This document shows positions 52,249-60,037 of a stretch of 64,000 nucleotides of DNA, in pieces (within the stretch, counting starts at the first letter, position 1; every line of letters begins with the position of its first letter). The stretch lies in the NCBI GenBank assembly GCA_031425035.1, contig JANPIN010000065.1, forward strand, positions 24,053 to 88,052. The letters are read 5' to 3'. Made by a program: the position numbers and the translations under genes. The notes below the pieces were generated by a model that was not told where the DNA came from, ran no database searches, and saw only the letters and a program-made list of their open reading frames with translations. Source of the stretch: M3007 sp031425035. GTDB lineage: Bacteria > Bacteroidota > Bacteroidia > Chitinophagales > Saprospiraceae.

Positions 52249-53084
52249 AGGCATTTATTCACTTATACACTTCTCTGGTGCTTTTCCGGAACGAAAAAGA
52301 TTCGGGAAAAGCTGACCTGCTGGCCAAGGAACTGATCGAACTTCTGAAAAAGTTTAGAAAGACTATTCCGGAAACGATGCTCGAAGAGATGGAAATACAA
52401 CTGCGTAACCACTGGACTTCCCGCTACCAAAATACACGTAACGAAGATTATCCACTTTTACTGCATGACTTACAGCTGCGGCAGGTCGAACGACTGCGTC
52501 ACAATGAAAAAGGCATACCAGCTAGTCAACTGGCCAATATCCTCTTTACTGCGTTGAAGTTGAATAAAATAGAATGGGCAAGTGAGATTCTTGAACGGCT
52601 GGGGCCCCGCATTATGGATGCTAAAGCAGAGTTAATCTATCCAATCTTAGTCACTCATTTGTTGTTTGAGCAAAAGCGCTACGCAGATGCCAGCGATGCT
52701 CTGCCGCACTATATTACTTATGGGGAATTAAAAGATATGTGGATTTACGGGATAGCCGCCAAGCTCGACATCAAAATACGCTACGAAATGAATTGTCTGA
52801 TAGACGATGAACACTTCAACATGTTTCGGGCCACCCAGGCAAAACTTAGACGCGACAGAAGCCTTACTCTGGCCAGAAAGGAACAGCGCGAACGCTTTTT
52901 CCCCCTGGTCATGAAGCTTTACCGGGCCAAAGACTACTTGTTACATACCCCTAAAGCCAACATAACCAAACGTTTGGAGGAAGTTCAGGCAGCTCTTACT
53001 GACACAACCAAACCGGTGGTGGATACCGACTGGCTACAGGCCAAACTGGATGAATTTGGCATCCTCAAAACTGGAAATAAATAA
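52245..53084 (+). CDS. Helical Bacteroidota protein, second half (family unknown)
   Basis: 279 residues, starting at the ATG that overlaps the previous stop. KAFIHLYTSLVLFRNEKDSG, LLAKELIELLKKFRKTIPET and LANILFTALKLNKIEWASEI continue the helical repeat of the same family (tetratricopeptide-like). A stop codon lies in this frame at 52236, so upstream read-through in frame is not possible; translation would need re-initiation or a frameshift near 52236-52248. Its 3' end overlaps the convergent MBOAT gene by 20 bases. Confidence 0.62.
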   Translation: MKAFIHLYTSLVLFRNEKDSGKADLLAKELIELLKKFRKTIPETMLEEMEIQLRNHWTSRYQNTRNEDYPLLLHDLQLRQVERLRHNEKGIPASQLANILFTALKLNKIEWASEILERLGPRIMDAKAELIYPILVTHLLFEQKRYADASDALPHYITYGELKDMWIYGIAAKLDIKIRYEMNCLIDDEHFNMFRATQAKLRRDRSLTLARKEQRERFFPLVMKLYRAKDYLLHTPKANITKRLEEVQAALTDTTKPVVDTDWLQAKLDEFGILKTGNK

Positions 53085-54534
53085 ACGGTTGCACCTCCGA
53101 CGATTTCACCTGCATGACCAGCGCCACGATCAGGGTGAGCAGCACGGCTTTGCCTAGTAGTGGCAGGGCCGTCACCCCGCGCTGCCCCGCCAGTTCCCAG
53201 GAGGGTGGCAGGAAATGCAGGCCGAAACCTATGGCCATCCAGAACACCACCGTCGCGTAACCGCCCAGAAATTCCGGCAGGACCTCCGGATGAAAGTCGA
53301 ACGCGATCTGGTGCAGCATGGAGCGTACGATGTCCATATTTTCCGCCCGGAAAAAGATCCAGCAAAAACAAACGAAGTGGAAGGTGAAAATGCCGCCCAG
53401 AATTCGCCGCAGCGGACCCGGTACGCCCGGGAACAGTTTTTGCCAGGCGCGTTCTACCGCCAGTCCGAGGCCGTGCAGTCCGCCCCAGATCACGAAACGG
53501 GTGCCGGCGCCATGCCACAAGCCGCCCAGCAGCATGGTCAGCATCAGGTTGATGTAGGTCCGGATTTTCCCCTTGCGATTGCCGCCCAGCGGAATATACA
53601 GGTAGTCGCGCAGCCAGCTGGACAGCGAAATATGCCAGCGCCGCCAGAATTCGGTAATGCTCAGCGACTGATAAGGCGAATGGAAGTTGATCGGAAAATG
53701 AAAACCCATCAGTAAGGCCAGCGCAATGGCCATATCCGAATACCCGCTGAAGTCGCAGTAGATCTGCATGGCGTAACCGTACACGCCAAACAGGTTTTCC
53801 AGCCCGGTGTACTGCTGCGGCGAATCGAAAACGCGTTCCACGAAGTTGACGCTGATGTAGTCGGAAATCACCGCTTTTTTGAAGAGGCCACTGCAAAAAA
53901 GGAACACGGCCCGGCCAAAATCAGCCCGCGTGACAAAAGGTACTTTATGGATTTGCGGCAAGAAATCCGCCGCCCGAACGATGGGTCCCGCCAGCATCTG
54001 CGGGAAGAAAGTAACGAAAAACGCGTAGTCCAGCATGCTGTCCAGGGCCTTCAACTGGCCGCGGTACACGTCGATCGTGTAACTCAAAGACTGGAATGTA
54101 AAGAATGAAATGCCCGCCGGCAAAAGGATCGACAGCGGCTCGAAAGTACCGCCGGCCACGTCCGTCCAGAGTTCGTAGAAGTAATTCGTGTATTTGAAGT
54201 ACACCAGCATGCCCAGGTTCACGACCAGGCTCAGGGTGAGCAGCGCCACACGTCCCCCCCGTTTTTGGGCGCGTTCCATCCAGCGGGCCAGGTGGAAATC
54301 CACGACCACAATCACCACGTGCAGCAGCCAGTAAATACCCGCGCATTTATAATAAAAATACAGCGAGAACAGCGTCACCCAGGCAATGCGTAGGCGGTCG
54401 CGGCCGAGCAGCAACTGGTAAACGGTAAAGAAACCGAGGAACAGGAACAAAAACAGTCCGCTGCTGAACAGCAGGGGCGCCTCCGGATGAAACCGGAGCT
54501 GATCAAGGATTTTCTGTACGTCGAAGTCAAACAC
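53065..54534 (-). CDS. MBOAT family O-acyltransferase (AlgI-like)
   Basis: 489 residues with about 10 transmembrane helices. MBOAT features: NYFYELWTDVAGG, LPAGISFFTFQSLSYTIDVY, FVTFFPQMLAGPIVRAADFL, GVYGYAMQIYCDFSGYSDMA, INFHSPYQSLSITEFWRRWH, SLSSWLRDYLYIPLGGNRKG and the catalytic His context LGGLWHGAGTRFVIWGGLHG. AlgI-like proteins acetylate surface polysaccharides or other envelope compounds. The start codon is GTG at 54534. No SGNH partner is next to it. Confidence 0.93.
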   Translation of the reverse strand: MFDFDVQKILDQLRFHPEAPLLFSSGLFLFLFLGFFTVYQLLLGRDRLRIAWVTLFSLYFYYKCAGIYWLLHVVIVVVDFHLARWMERAQKRGGRVALLTLSLVVNLGMLVYFKYTNYFYELWTDVAGGTFEPLSILLPAGISFFTFQSLSYTIDVYRGQLKALDSMLDYAFFVTFFPQMLAGPIVRAADFLPQIHKVPFVTRADFGRAVFLFCSGLFKKAVISDYISVNFVERVFDSPQQYTGLENLFGVYGYAMQIYCDFSGYSDMAIALALLMGFHFPINFHSPYQSLSITEFWRRWHISLSSWLRDYLYIPLGGNRKGKIRTYINLMLTMLLGGLWHGAGTRFVIWGGLHGLGLAVERAWQKLFPGVPGPLRRILGGIFTFHFVCFCWIFFRAENMDIVRSMLHQIAFDFHPEVLPEFLGGYATVVFWMAIGFGLHFLPPSWELAGQRGVTALPLLGKAVLLTLIVALVMQVKSSEVQPFIYFQF

Positions 54535-54623
54535 GGCGCGAAGGTAAAACTCCCAACCGGAGACCGTAAGCAGAAAGGCGAAAATTGACTTTGTTTTTGC
54601 AGATATGGAGTGGAGCTAAGCTT

Positions 54624-55010
54624 TTACACTTCCTTTACCCAGGGATTCTGCACACTTAACCCTATCAATCCAGAGAAATCTGAAGTATTACGCGTAACCA
54701 TGATACATTCATGAATAAGACCTGTAGCAGCAATAATTGCATCCGGCAATTTTATTTTACGTTCCTGCCGGATCTCAATTACCTTTTGCACAACCAGCTC
54801 ATCAATAGCGAGCCTATACATAATGGAAAGTAATTCCTCTGTTTCTTTTTTCTCCGTCAGGTCCTTAAAAGGATAACCTAGGGTCTCCATAAAAGAAATG
54901 TCAGAAACAAATAGCAAATCATCCGGCTGGATAAAGTCCTCCGGAATGAGTTCTTTTTTAGCTATGTAAATAATGATGTTAGAATCCAGCAACAGTTTAC
55001 GACCACTCAT
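54624..55010 (-). CDS. PIN domain toxin (VapC-like)
   Basis: 128 residues. PIN-domain signatures: KLLLDSNIIIYIAKKELIPE with the first catalytic Asp, FMETLGYPFKDL with Glu, KLPDAIIAATGLI with Asp and MVTRNTSDFSGLIGL with the last Asp. A ribonuclease-type toxin, cleaving RNA when not bound by its partner. It overlaps the antitoxin gene by 14 bases, the classical toxin-antitoxin layout. Confidence 0.88.
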   Translation of the reverse strand: MSGRKLLLDSNIIIYIAKKELIPEDFIQPDDLLFVSDISFMETLGYPFKDLTEKKETEELLSIMYRLAIDELVVQKVIEIRQERKIKLPDAIIAATGLIHECIMVTRNTSDFSGLIGLSVQNPWVKEV

Positions 55011-55224
55011 CGCGTTGCTGTTTTTGCCAGACTGCTGGATCTGGAATGTCTTGAAAAAGCTGTTTTGATTGGTGTTGCAATACTTTTCGCAGCTGGAGTA
55101 ACTGGCTGTCGGCAGAAACGGGCTCTGAATTTACCGCTTTTATTTTCACATATTGCAAACTGCGTAAAAACTGTAGCAGTAATCCATATTCGGTGTCGCG
55201 TACTTCAAGCACAATGTTTTTCAT
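54997..55224 (-). CDS. Antitoxin of the PIN toxin
   Basis: 75 residues from the ATG at 55224. MKNIVLEVRDTEYGLLLQFL and a C-terminal part DPAVWQKQQRDEWS. The N-terminal strand-helix is like small Bacteroidota antitoxins paired with PIN toxins; no named DNA-binding motif is clear. The upstream region contains TGTACAAAAATACA-type dyad and a TATTTTTG -7 box (55244-55251, minus), compatible with autoregulation. Confidence 0.75.
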   Translation of the reverse strand: MKNIVLEVRDTEYGLLLQFLRSLQYVKIKAVNSEPVSADSQLLQLRKVLQHQSKQLFQDIPDPAVWQKQQRDEWS

Positions 55225-55243
55225 CTTTACTAAATTTAATGTA

Positions 55244-55251
55244 CAAAAATA
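55244..55251 (-). promoter_or_regulatory. -7 box of the toxin-antitoxin operon (TATTTTTG)
   Basis: Perfect TAnnTTTG on the minus strand, 20 bases before the antitoxin ATG, flanked by the short dyad TGTA...TACA. Confidence 0.5.
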
Positions 55252-55281
55252 CACATTTTTCTTTAAAACCGTGCTGTAGAT

Positions 55282-56163
55282 CTAGTGCGGAAACACCATA
55301 TCCGCCATGGCCAGGCTTCTTCCGAACGCCGGGCGATCGATGCGCAGGTCGGCCTGCATCTCATCGAAAAAGAACAGCAGGTTCTCGGTAGCCATGTTGC
55401 CGGTCAGTTCATCTTTGGCCATCGGGCAGCCGCCGAAACCGCGCAGCGCACCATCGTAACGGCGGCAGCCATGCTCCCAGGCGGCTTCTATTTTTTCGCG
55501 CCAGTTATAGGGCTGGGTATGCAGGTGCGCCCCGAATTCAATCTCCGGGTACGTCGGGATCAGCGTATCGAACAGGTAAGAAATGTTCTCCGGATTGGAG
55601 CAGCCGATGGTATCCGACAGCGAAAAAATACGAATGCCGAAGGGCACTAGCGCATCCACCCAGCGCTGCACGATCTCTACGTTCCAGGGGTCGCCGTAGG
55701 GATTGCCGAAACCCATGGAAATGTATAACACCAGTTGTTTGCCGTGGCGGACGCAGAGTTCCTGTATGTCCTGGGTGCGCTCCACGCTCTCGGCAATGGT
55801 CGCATTTGTGTTGCGCAACTGAAAAGTTTCGCTGATACTGAAGGGATAACCCAGGTACTGGATCGTCTCGTGCTGGCAGGCTTCTTCGGCGCCGCGCTGG
55901 TTGGCCACGATGGCCAGGAGTTTGGTCGTGGTGGAAGAAAGGTCTAATTTTGCCAGCACTTCGGCCGTATCGCGCATTTGCGGAATGGCTTTCGGACTCA
56001 CAAACGAGCCGACGTCGAGGGTATCGAAGCCCACTTGCAGCAGTTGATTGATGTAGGCGACTTTCAGGTGGGTGGGAATAAAATCGTGTAAACCCTGCAT
56101 CGCATCACGCGGACATTCGATGAGGCGGACGGCAGTTTGCGCTAAGGTGGTGGTGGGTAGCAA
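55282..56163 (-). CDS. Hydroxymethylglutaryl-CoA lyase
   Basis: 293 residues of the DRE-TIM (HMGL-like) family. RLIECPRDAMQGLHDFIPTH carries the ECPRD variant of the EVGPRDG motif; other blocks are LDVGSFVSPKAIPQMRDTAE, LSDTIGCSNPENISYLFDT, EFGAHLHTQPYNWREKIEAA and DGALRGFGGCPMAKDELTGN with the Cys loop. Splits HMG-CoA into acetoacetate and acetyl-CoA, as in leucine breakdown. The start is a TTG at 56163; no ATG exists upstream that keeps the first motif. Confidence 0.9.
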   Translation of the reverse strand: MLPTTTLAQTAVRLIECPRDAMQGLHDFIPTHLKVAYINQLLQVGFDTLDVGSFVSPKAIPQMRDTAEVLAKLDLSSTTTKLLAIVANQRGAEEACQHETIQYLGYPFSISETFQLRNTNATIAESVERTQDIQELCVRHGKQLVLYISMGFGNPYGDPWNVEIVQRWVDALVPFGIRIFSLSDTIGCSNPENISYLFDTLIPTYPEIEFGAHLHTQPYNWREKIEAAWEHGCRRYDGALRGFGGCPMAKDELTGNMATENLLFFFDEMQADLRIDRPAFGRSLAMADMVFPH

Positions 56164-56262
56164 GACAAATAGTATTAGGTTGGGCTAAACAATTTTGGCT
56201 GGCCAAAGTTAGGGCATTGGGCGAGGCTGCGGCGGGTTCCGGAAATTTGACACGAAAAAATT

Positions 56263-56505
56263 ATGAAAAATAAAGGTTACTGGACCCTGCTGGGTTTTCT
56301 ACTGATCACCTTCGGTTTTACGGCCATCGTACTCCAACTCGTGGGCGTAAGCTGGTACTTTCTCGCGTTCCTGGAAATGGGCGGGCGTCTGTTTGCATTT
56401 GTAGCCAAACTCCTGATGATCATGGCCGGTGTGCTGATTATCGTGTTCGGCGCTACCGACTGGGAACGCGAAAGACGCGAAAGCAGCGAAGACAAAGAAG
56501 TCTAA
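56263..56505 (+). CDS. Small membrane protein of unknown function
   Basis: 80 residues, two transmembrane helices (about 7-29 and 42-64) with a short loop and a charged cytoplasmic tail DWERERRESSEDKEV. Not recognised. It is divergent from the HMG-CoA lyase gene and convergent with the S4 gene. Confidence 0.65.
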   Translation: MKNKGYWTLLGFLLITFGFTAIVLQLVGVSWYFLAFLEMGGRLFAFVAKLLMIMAGVLIIVFGATDWERERRESSEDKEV

Positions 56506-56532
56506 CCCCTGCCCCCTGTCTCCTGTCTCCTC

Positions 56533-56937
56533 TCACTCCACATCCTCCCAATCATACGCATCCTTCAGATCATCCAGTTCGCGGCGGTCTTTTTTAGTCG
56601 GCCGGCCCACGCCCCGATCGCGTTTTTCGGAAGTGGTGGCTGAATTCAGGAACCAGGCATTGTATTTATCGCGTTCGGCGGCGGGCGTCACGTCGGTGTA
56701 GCAGGTGACGGCAATGGCCGCCCCGACCCGCTTTTCAATCAATTGCAGGACTTTAAATTCAAAGGTAAAACCGTCTTTTTTTACCGCCGCTACGTCGCCT
56801 TCGGCAATCAGGAAGGAGGGTTTGATGGTTTCGCCCTTCACCTTCACCTTGCCGCCCTTACAGGCGTCGGTAGCGAGGGTGCGGCTTTTGAAAATCCGAA
56901 TACTCCATAACCACTTATCGATGCGTATTTTATTCAT
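56533..56937 (-). CDS. S4 domain RNA-binding protein (Hsp15-like)
   Basis: 134 residues from the ATG at 56937: MNKIRIDKWLWSIRIFKSRT, LATDACKGGKVKVKGETIKP, SFLIAEGDVAAVKKDGFTFE. The S4 domain occupies residues 1-60 and the rest is a basic tail (TTSEKRDRGVGRPTKKDRRE). Hsp15-type proteins rescue stalled 50S subunits carrying peptidyl-tRNA. Located downstream of a lipocalin-like gene with a terminator between. Confidence 0.92.
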   Translation of the reverse strand: MNKIRIDKWLWSIRIFKSRTLATDACKGGKVKVKGETIKPSFLIAEGDVAAVKKDGFTFEFKVLQLIEKRVGAAIAVTCYTDVTPAAERDKYNAWFLNSATTSEKRDRGVGRPTKKDRRELDDLKDAYDWEDVE

Positions 56938-56990
56938 GGGAAAAATCCTTTTTGGGTGGTAGAAAGACGAATGCAGGTGACTATAACAAC

Positions 56991-57024
56991 ACGGCCCGCC
57001 GGATGCGTTCATCCAGCGGGCCGT
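56991..57024 (-). terminator. Hairpin terminator after the lipocalin-like gene
   Basis: ACGGCCCGCCGGATG and CATCCAGCGGGCCGT form a 15-bp stem with one mismatch and a 4-base loop, 48 bases past the stop at 57072 on the minus strand. Confidence 0.85.
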
Positions 57025-57071
57025 AATATTAAATAAACGGTCACGAATTCGGTGGCGGGAATTGCCGGGCT

Positions 57072-57485
57072 TTAAAGGCCGAAGGCAATTTCATATTTTT
57101 GGGCAGCTTCATTGGTGTACACGGCAGTCATACCGGTCTTGGTGAGGTTGGTGATTTTCCAGGTTTGCGTCGGTGCGTTGTCGAAATTCAGCGTAATGGT
57201 CTGCGTGTTTTCTTCGGAACTCCAGTTACCGGTGTTGGTGTTGGTCACGGTCGCCTGGGTAAACGGATTCGTGGTTGTGGTTTTCAGGGTAAAGGTGTGG
57301 TCTTCGCGCAAAGCAATGTTGAACTTGTACACGCTACTGACATCACTGGCGTCCACCTTAACGCTTTGGGAAAGCCAGGTGGCCGCAATTTGCTGGTCAA
57401 AGACTTCCTGGACGTCTTTTTTGCAGGCAGTGAACGACAGGGCGACGAGCAGGATGGCGCTAAGGCCGAAAGCAGCATTTTTCAT
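57072..57485 (-). CDS. Lipocalin-like lipoprotein
   Basis: 137 residues with a lipoprotein signal (MKNAAFGLSAILLVALSFTA, Cys followed by KK). The mature part (IAATWLSQSVKVDASDVSSV, GNWSSEENTQTITLNFDNAP, TWKITNLTKTGMTAVYTNEA) resembles Bacteroidota lipocalin-like proteins: a beta-barrel with the W at the start of strand A. Function unknown. The divergent gap to 57753 contains a strong hairpin. Confidence 0.8.
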   Translation of the reverse strand: MKNAAFGLSAILLVALSFTACKKDVQEVFDQQIAATWLSQSVKVDASDVSSVYKFNIALREDHTFTLKTTTTNPFTQATVTNTNTGNWSSEENTQTITLNFDNAPTQTWKITNLTKTGMTAVYTNEAAQKYEIAFGL

Positions 57486-57546
57486 AGGATAAAGATAAAA
57501 AGTGAAGATGAACGGGTTTTGGTTGCGTACCGCAGGCGGTATGGCC

Positions 57547-57576
57547 CAATAAATGCCCGGCTTCGGGTATTTATTG
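57547..57576. other. Stem-loop in a divergent intergenic region
   Basis: CAATAAATGCCCG and CGGGTATTTATTG form a 13-bp stem with one G-U pair around GCTT. It lies upstream of the lipocalin-like gene and about 180 bases upstream of the outer-membrane barrel gene; it is not followed by a T-run. The rest of the gap contains a TACATTTA -7-like box about 75 bases before the ATG at 57754. Confidence 0.55.
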
Positions 57577-57753
57577 CGGCGTTAACAGGACGAAAACGAC
57601 CTTTAAGTTTTCTCTAACTGTTTGAAATAACCACAGGTGTTGTAACTTCGCTCGCGCTTTAACGTCCCTATGGCCGCTCTATACATTTAATCGCTGACCT
57701 GCTCTCGTGAAACTGTTGTTTTGTACCTACCATTTCACTTTTCAAAGGTCATC

Positions 57754-58527
57754 ATGTATAAAAAATTCTTTACCCTACTCGTTGCCCTCCTCCTAATCAC
57801 TTTCTCTACAGTATCGGCCCAGAAATTTGGTTTAAAAATCGGCATGAATATCGGGGGCTCCCGCCTTTACCACGACACCGATTTTAAAAGTACCGTCGTC
57901 AACGACCTTTTCGAATATACCCGGGAATTGTTTGCCAAAGAAGGCATTGATTATACCTGGGAACAGTTCGCCAAGTCCAATCAGCTCAATGCTTCGTTCA
58001 TGCAGCCGCGCTTCGGCTTCTCCGCGCATGTGAACTATGCCAACTGGCCGGCTTTCCTGATCCTGGATGCTATGAGTTCAACTTCCAGTTACGAGAAAAT
58101 GGCTTATGGGGTCACGCTGGGCATGGGTAAGGATTTTCCGATCGGCGATAATATCGGGATGTTCGTGACGGCTTTGGGCGGTTATAAGATCGTCTACGAC
58201 AAAGGTTTCGGCGCCAAAACGCTGGTCAATGGCATTGGCGATAATTCCTTGCGCGCTAATGCACAGACCTTTTTTGCACCGAAAGAGCCGCTGGGAACCA
58301 ATAAAGGCAACCTGTTTACGGTACGTTTTGGGGTAGGTAAAAACCTGGGCGAAAGCGAAAGCATGTGCGTCGGCGTAGAAGGCTACGGAGAACTTGACCT
58401 CACGGACCGCATTCAGCGTAACTCCCGGATGACCAATGTGGGCGCGCATATTTATATGCGCTGGAACTTATGGCGGCCGCATACCGAATACATGCCCAAC
58501 CCGCAGGCCGGCGGCCATAGGAATTGA
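57754..58527 (+). CDS. Outer membrane beta-barrel protein (PorT-like)
   Basis: 257 residues from the ATG at 57754, beginning with a signal peptide (MYKKFFTLLVALLLITFSTV, cut near SAQ). The mature part starts with KFGLKIGMNIGGSRLYHDTD, the opening of PorT-like or OmpW-like barrels, and has alternating strands (FGFSAHVNYANWPAFLILDA, GVTLGMGKDFPIGDNIGMFV, FTVRFGVGKNLGESESMCVG). The C-terminal extension (YMPNPQAGGHRN) is unusual. A terminator and edge tracts follow. Confidence 0.83.
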   Translation: MYKKFFTLLVALLLITFSTVSAQKFGLKIGMNIGGSRLYHDTDFKSTVVNDLFEYTRELFAKEGIDYTWEQFAKSNQLNASFMQPRFGFSAHVNYANWPAFLILDAMSSTSSYEKMAYGVTLGMGKDFPIGDNIGMFVTALGGYKIVYDKGFGAKTLVNGIGDNSLRANAQTFFAPKEPLGTNKGNLFTVRFGVGKNLGESESMCVGVEGYGELDLTDRIQRNSRMTNVGAHIYMRWNLWRPHTEYMPNPQAGGHRN

Positions 58528-58535
58528 TGGATGAA

Positions 58536-58583
58536 GAAGGTTGATGAAGGTGTTGATGAGGTTTATAAGGTTGATGAGGTTGA
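58536..58583 (+). repeat. GGTTGATGA tandem tract after the barrel gene
   Basis: Five or six imperfect units GGTT(G/T)AT(A/G)A, starting about 10 bases after the stop; GGTT-type edge tract. Confidence 0.85.
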
Positions 58584-58585
58584 TA

Positions 58586-58624
58586 AAAAAATCCCGCTTA
58601 CCGATGTCGGTAAGCGGGATTTTT
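58586..58624 (+). terminator. Rho-independent terminator
   Basis: AAAAATCCCGCTTACCGA against TCGGTAAGCGGGATTTTT, an almost perfect 17-18-bp stem with a tiny loop and a T-run; ends the barrel gene. Confidence 0.93.
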
Positions 58625-58702
58625 TATGCGCAGCGTGGAAAGCACTATCGTCAGCGTAAAATGATTTTAATAACTGGGTCGTGTACAAAGTATAAGTGGT
58701 TT

Positions 58703-58810
58703 TGTCATGCAGAACCGTAGGCGTGGAATCTGAGGCCGAAGGCCGAATGACGGTAAAATACTCGCTGTGGACTATGTCCACAGATTCCACGCCTACGGCT
58801 CTGAATGACA
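58703..58810. mobile_element. 108-bp MITE-like element with 30-bp terminal inverted repeats
   Basis: Left arm 58703-58732 and right arm 58781-58810 match as inverted repeats at 28 of 30 positions; both contain CCGTAGGCGTGGAATCTG. Inside, CTGTGGAC and GTCCACAG (58765-58783) form a perfect 8-bp palindrome, and the left part holds GAGGCCGAAGGCC and ATGAC. No coding capacity. Looks like a non-autonomous mobile palindrome; no target-site duplication can be seen. Confidence 0.8.
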
Positions 58811-58883
58811 GCCCACCTGGAAAGGAGCAATGATTTGTACGCACAAAAGGACAAAACCAAAAGCCGTATTTCAAGCAGTGTAA

Positions 58884-58934
58884 TCCTTCCGACCAACCAA
58901 CCACTCAAACCAACAAACCCTCTCCAACCCCTCC
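58884..58934 (-). repeat. CCAACC/CAAACC tract after PPK2
   Basis: Units CCAACCAACCACTCAAACC, CAACAAACC and CCAACCCC end at the stop codon of the leftward PPK2 gene; GGTT outward from that gene. Confidence 0.75.
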
Positions 58935-59699
58935 CTACTTCTCCGCCGTTTTCACCGGTTTCGGCAGTTGCATATCCAGTTTTTCCAGCGCTTCTACCAC
59001 TGTTTTGGCGATGAAATAGTCGCGGTACCAGCGGTTATCGACCGGGCAGATATACCAGGGAATGCTGCTTTCGTTGATGGCGTATTCGTAGGCGGCCATG
59101 TATTTATCCCAGAGTTTGCGTTCTTCCCAGTCGCCGGCATTGTGTTTCCAGAACTTAGTGGGATCGTCCAGGCGCTGTTGCAACTGAACTTCCTGTTCTT
59201 CTTTTGAAATATGCATATAGAATTTGAAGATCAGGGTGTTCGCATCGAAAGCCAGCAGTTCTTCAAACGCGTTGATAGCCTGCATCCGTTTTTCTACCCG
59301 GGCTTCATCGATCCAGCCATGTACGCGCTGAATGAGAATGTCTTCGTAGTGGCTGCGGTTGAAAATGGTAAACATGCCCTTTTTCGGCGCCACTTTATGG
59401 ACCCGCCACAGGAAGTCATGGGCAAATTCCTCTTCGCTTGGTTTTTTAAAAGCTTCCAGCCGCAGGGCGGAAACGGTGCAGTCGGTGAACACATTTTTCG
59501 CCGCCCCGTCTTTGCCGCTGCCGTCCATCCCTTGCAGGATCACCAGCACCGAATGTTTCGCTTCCGCATACAGGGTGTATTGCAGTTCGCCTAACCGCTT
59601 TACCAGCTTAGCTGTTTCCTCTTGTACATCGTCCTTCTTGAGGCCTTTGGGCGCTTCCGTAGAAAAGTTGGCGAGTTGGATCAGTGTTGTTTTGGACAT
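58935..59699 (-). CDS. Polyphosphate kinase 2 family protein
   Basis: 254 residues from the ATG at 59699. PPK2 motifs: VLVILQGMDGSGKDGAAKNV (Walker A), FLWRVHKVAPKKGMFTIFNR, SHYEDILIQRVHGWID, and RLDDPTKFWKHNAGDWEERK with WYICPVDNRWYRDYFIAKTV. Transfers phosphate between polyphosphate and nucleotides; the short form could use ADP or AMP. Cytoplasmic. A TTG six bases further upstream is possible but adds only MP. Flanked on both sides by GGTT/AACC tracts. Confidence 0.93.
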   Translation of the reverse strand: MSKTTLIQLANFSTEAPKGLKKDDVQEETAKLVKRLGELQYTLYAEAKHSVLVILQGMDGSGKDGAAKNVFTDCTVSALRLEAFKKPSEEEFAHDFLWRVHKVAPKKGMFTIFNRSHYEDILIQRVHGWIDEARVEKRMQAINAFEELLAFDANTLIFKFYMHISKEEQEVQLQQRLDDPTKFWKHNAGDWEERKLWDKYMAAYEYAINESSIPWYICPVDNRWYRDYFIAKTVVEALEKLDMQLPKPVKTAEK

Positions 59700-59712
59700 G
59701 GGCAATTCGGTG

Positions 59713-59842
59713 AAGTGAGGGTTGATGAGGTTTATAAGGGTTGATAAGGTTTATAAGGGTTGATAAGGTTGATAAGGGTTTATAAGGTTGATAAGGGTTT
59801 ATGAGGTTGATGGGGGTTGATGAGGTTGATAAGGTTTATGAG
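59713..59842. repeat. GGTT(G/T)AT(A/G)A tandem tract before PPK2
   Basis: About thirteen imperfect 9-10-base units (GGTTGATAA, GGTTTATAA, GGTTTATGA) in 130 bases, the longest tract in the window. Units of two types alternate for the first half. Its reverse complement occurs at 59963-60033 across a 120-base spacer. Confidence 0.95.
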
Positions 59843-59962
59843 GGAGGTGCCAGGGCAAACGCATTAAAAATTGATGATTGACGATTACATGAATGATGAA
59901 TGTTGATGTATCAGGCAGCAACATCGCTTTATAATCTGACAGTAGTAAGTTGGATAGACAAA

Positions 59963-60033
59963 CCTTATAACTCCTAATCAACCCTTATCAACCCTCATCA
60001 ACCTTATCAACCCTTATAAACCTCATCAACCCT
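59963..60033. repeat. ATCAACCC tandem tract after the DUF58 gene
   Basis: Seven units of (T/A)(T/C)ATCAACC or TTATAAACC ending 4 bases before the stop of the leftward DUF58 gene. Forms a potential long hairpin with the tract at 59713-59842; the 120-base spacer carries no gene. Confidence 0.93.
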
Positions 60034-60037
60034 CCTC

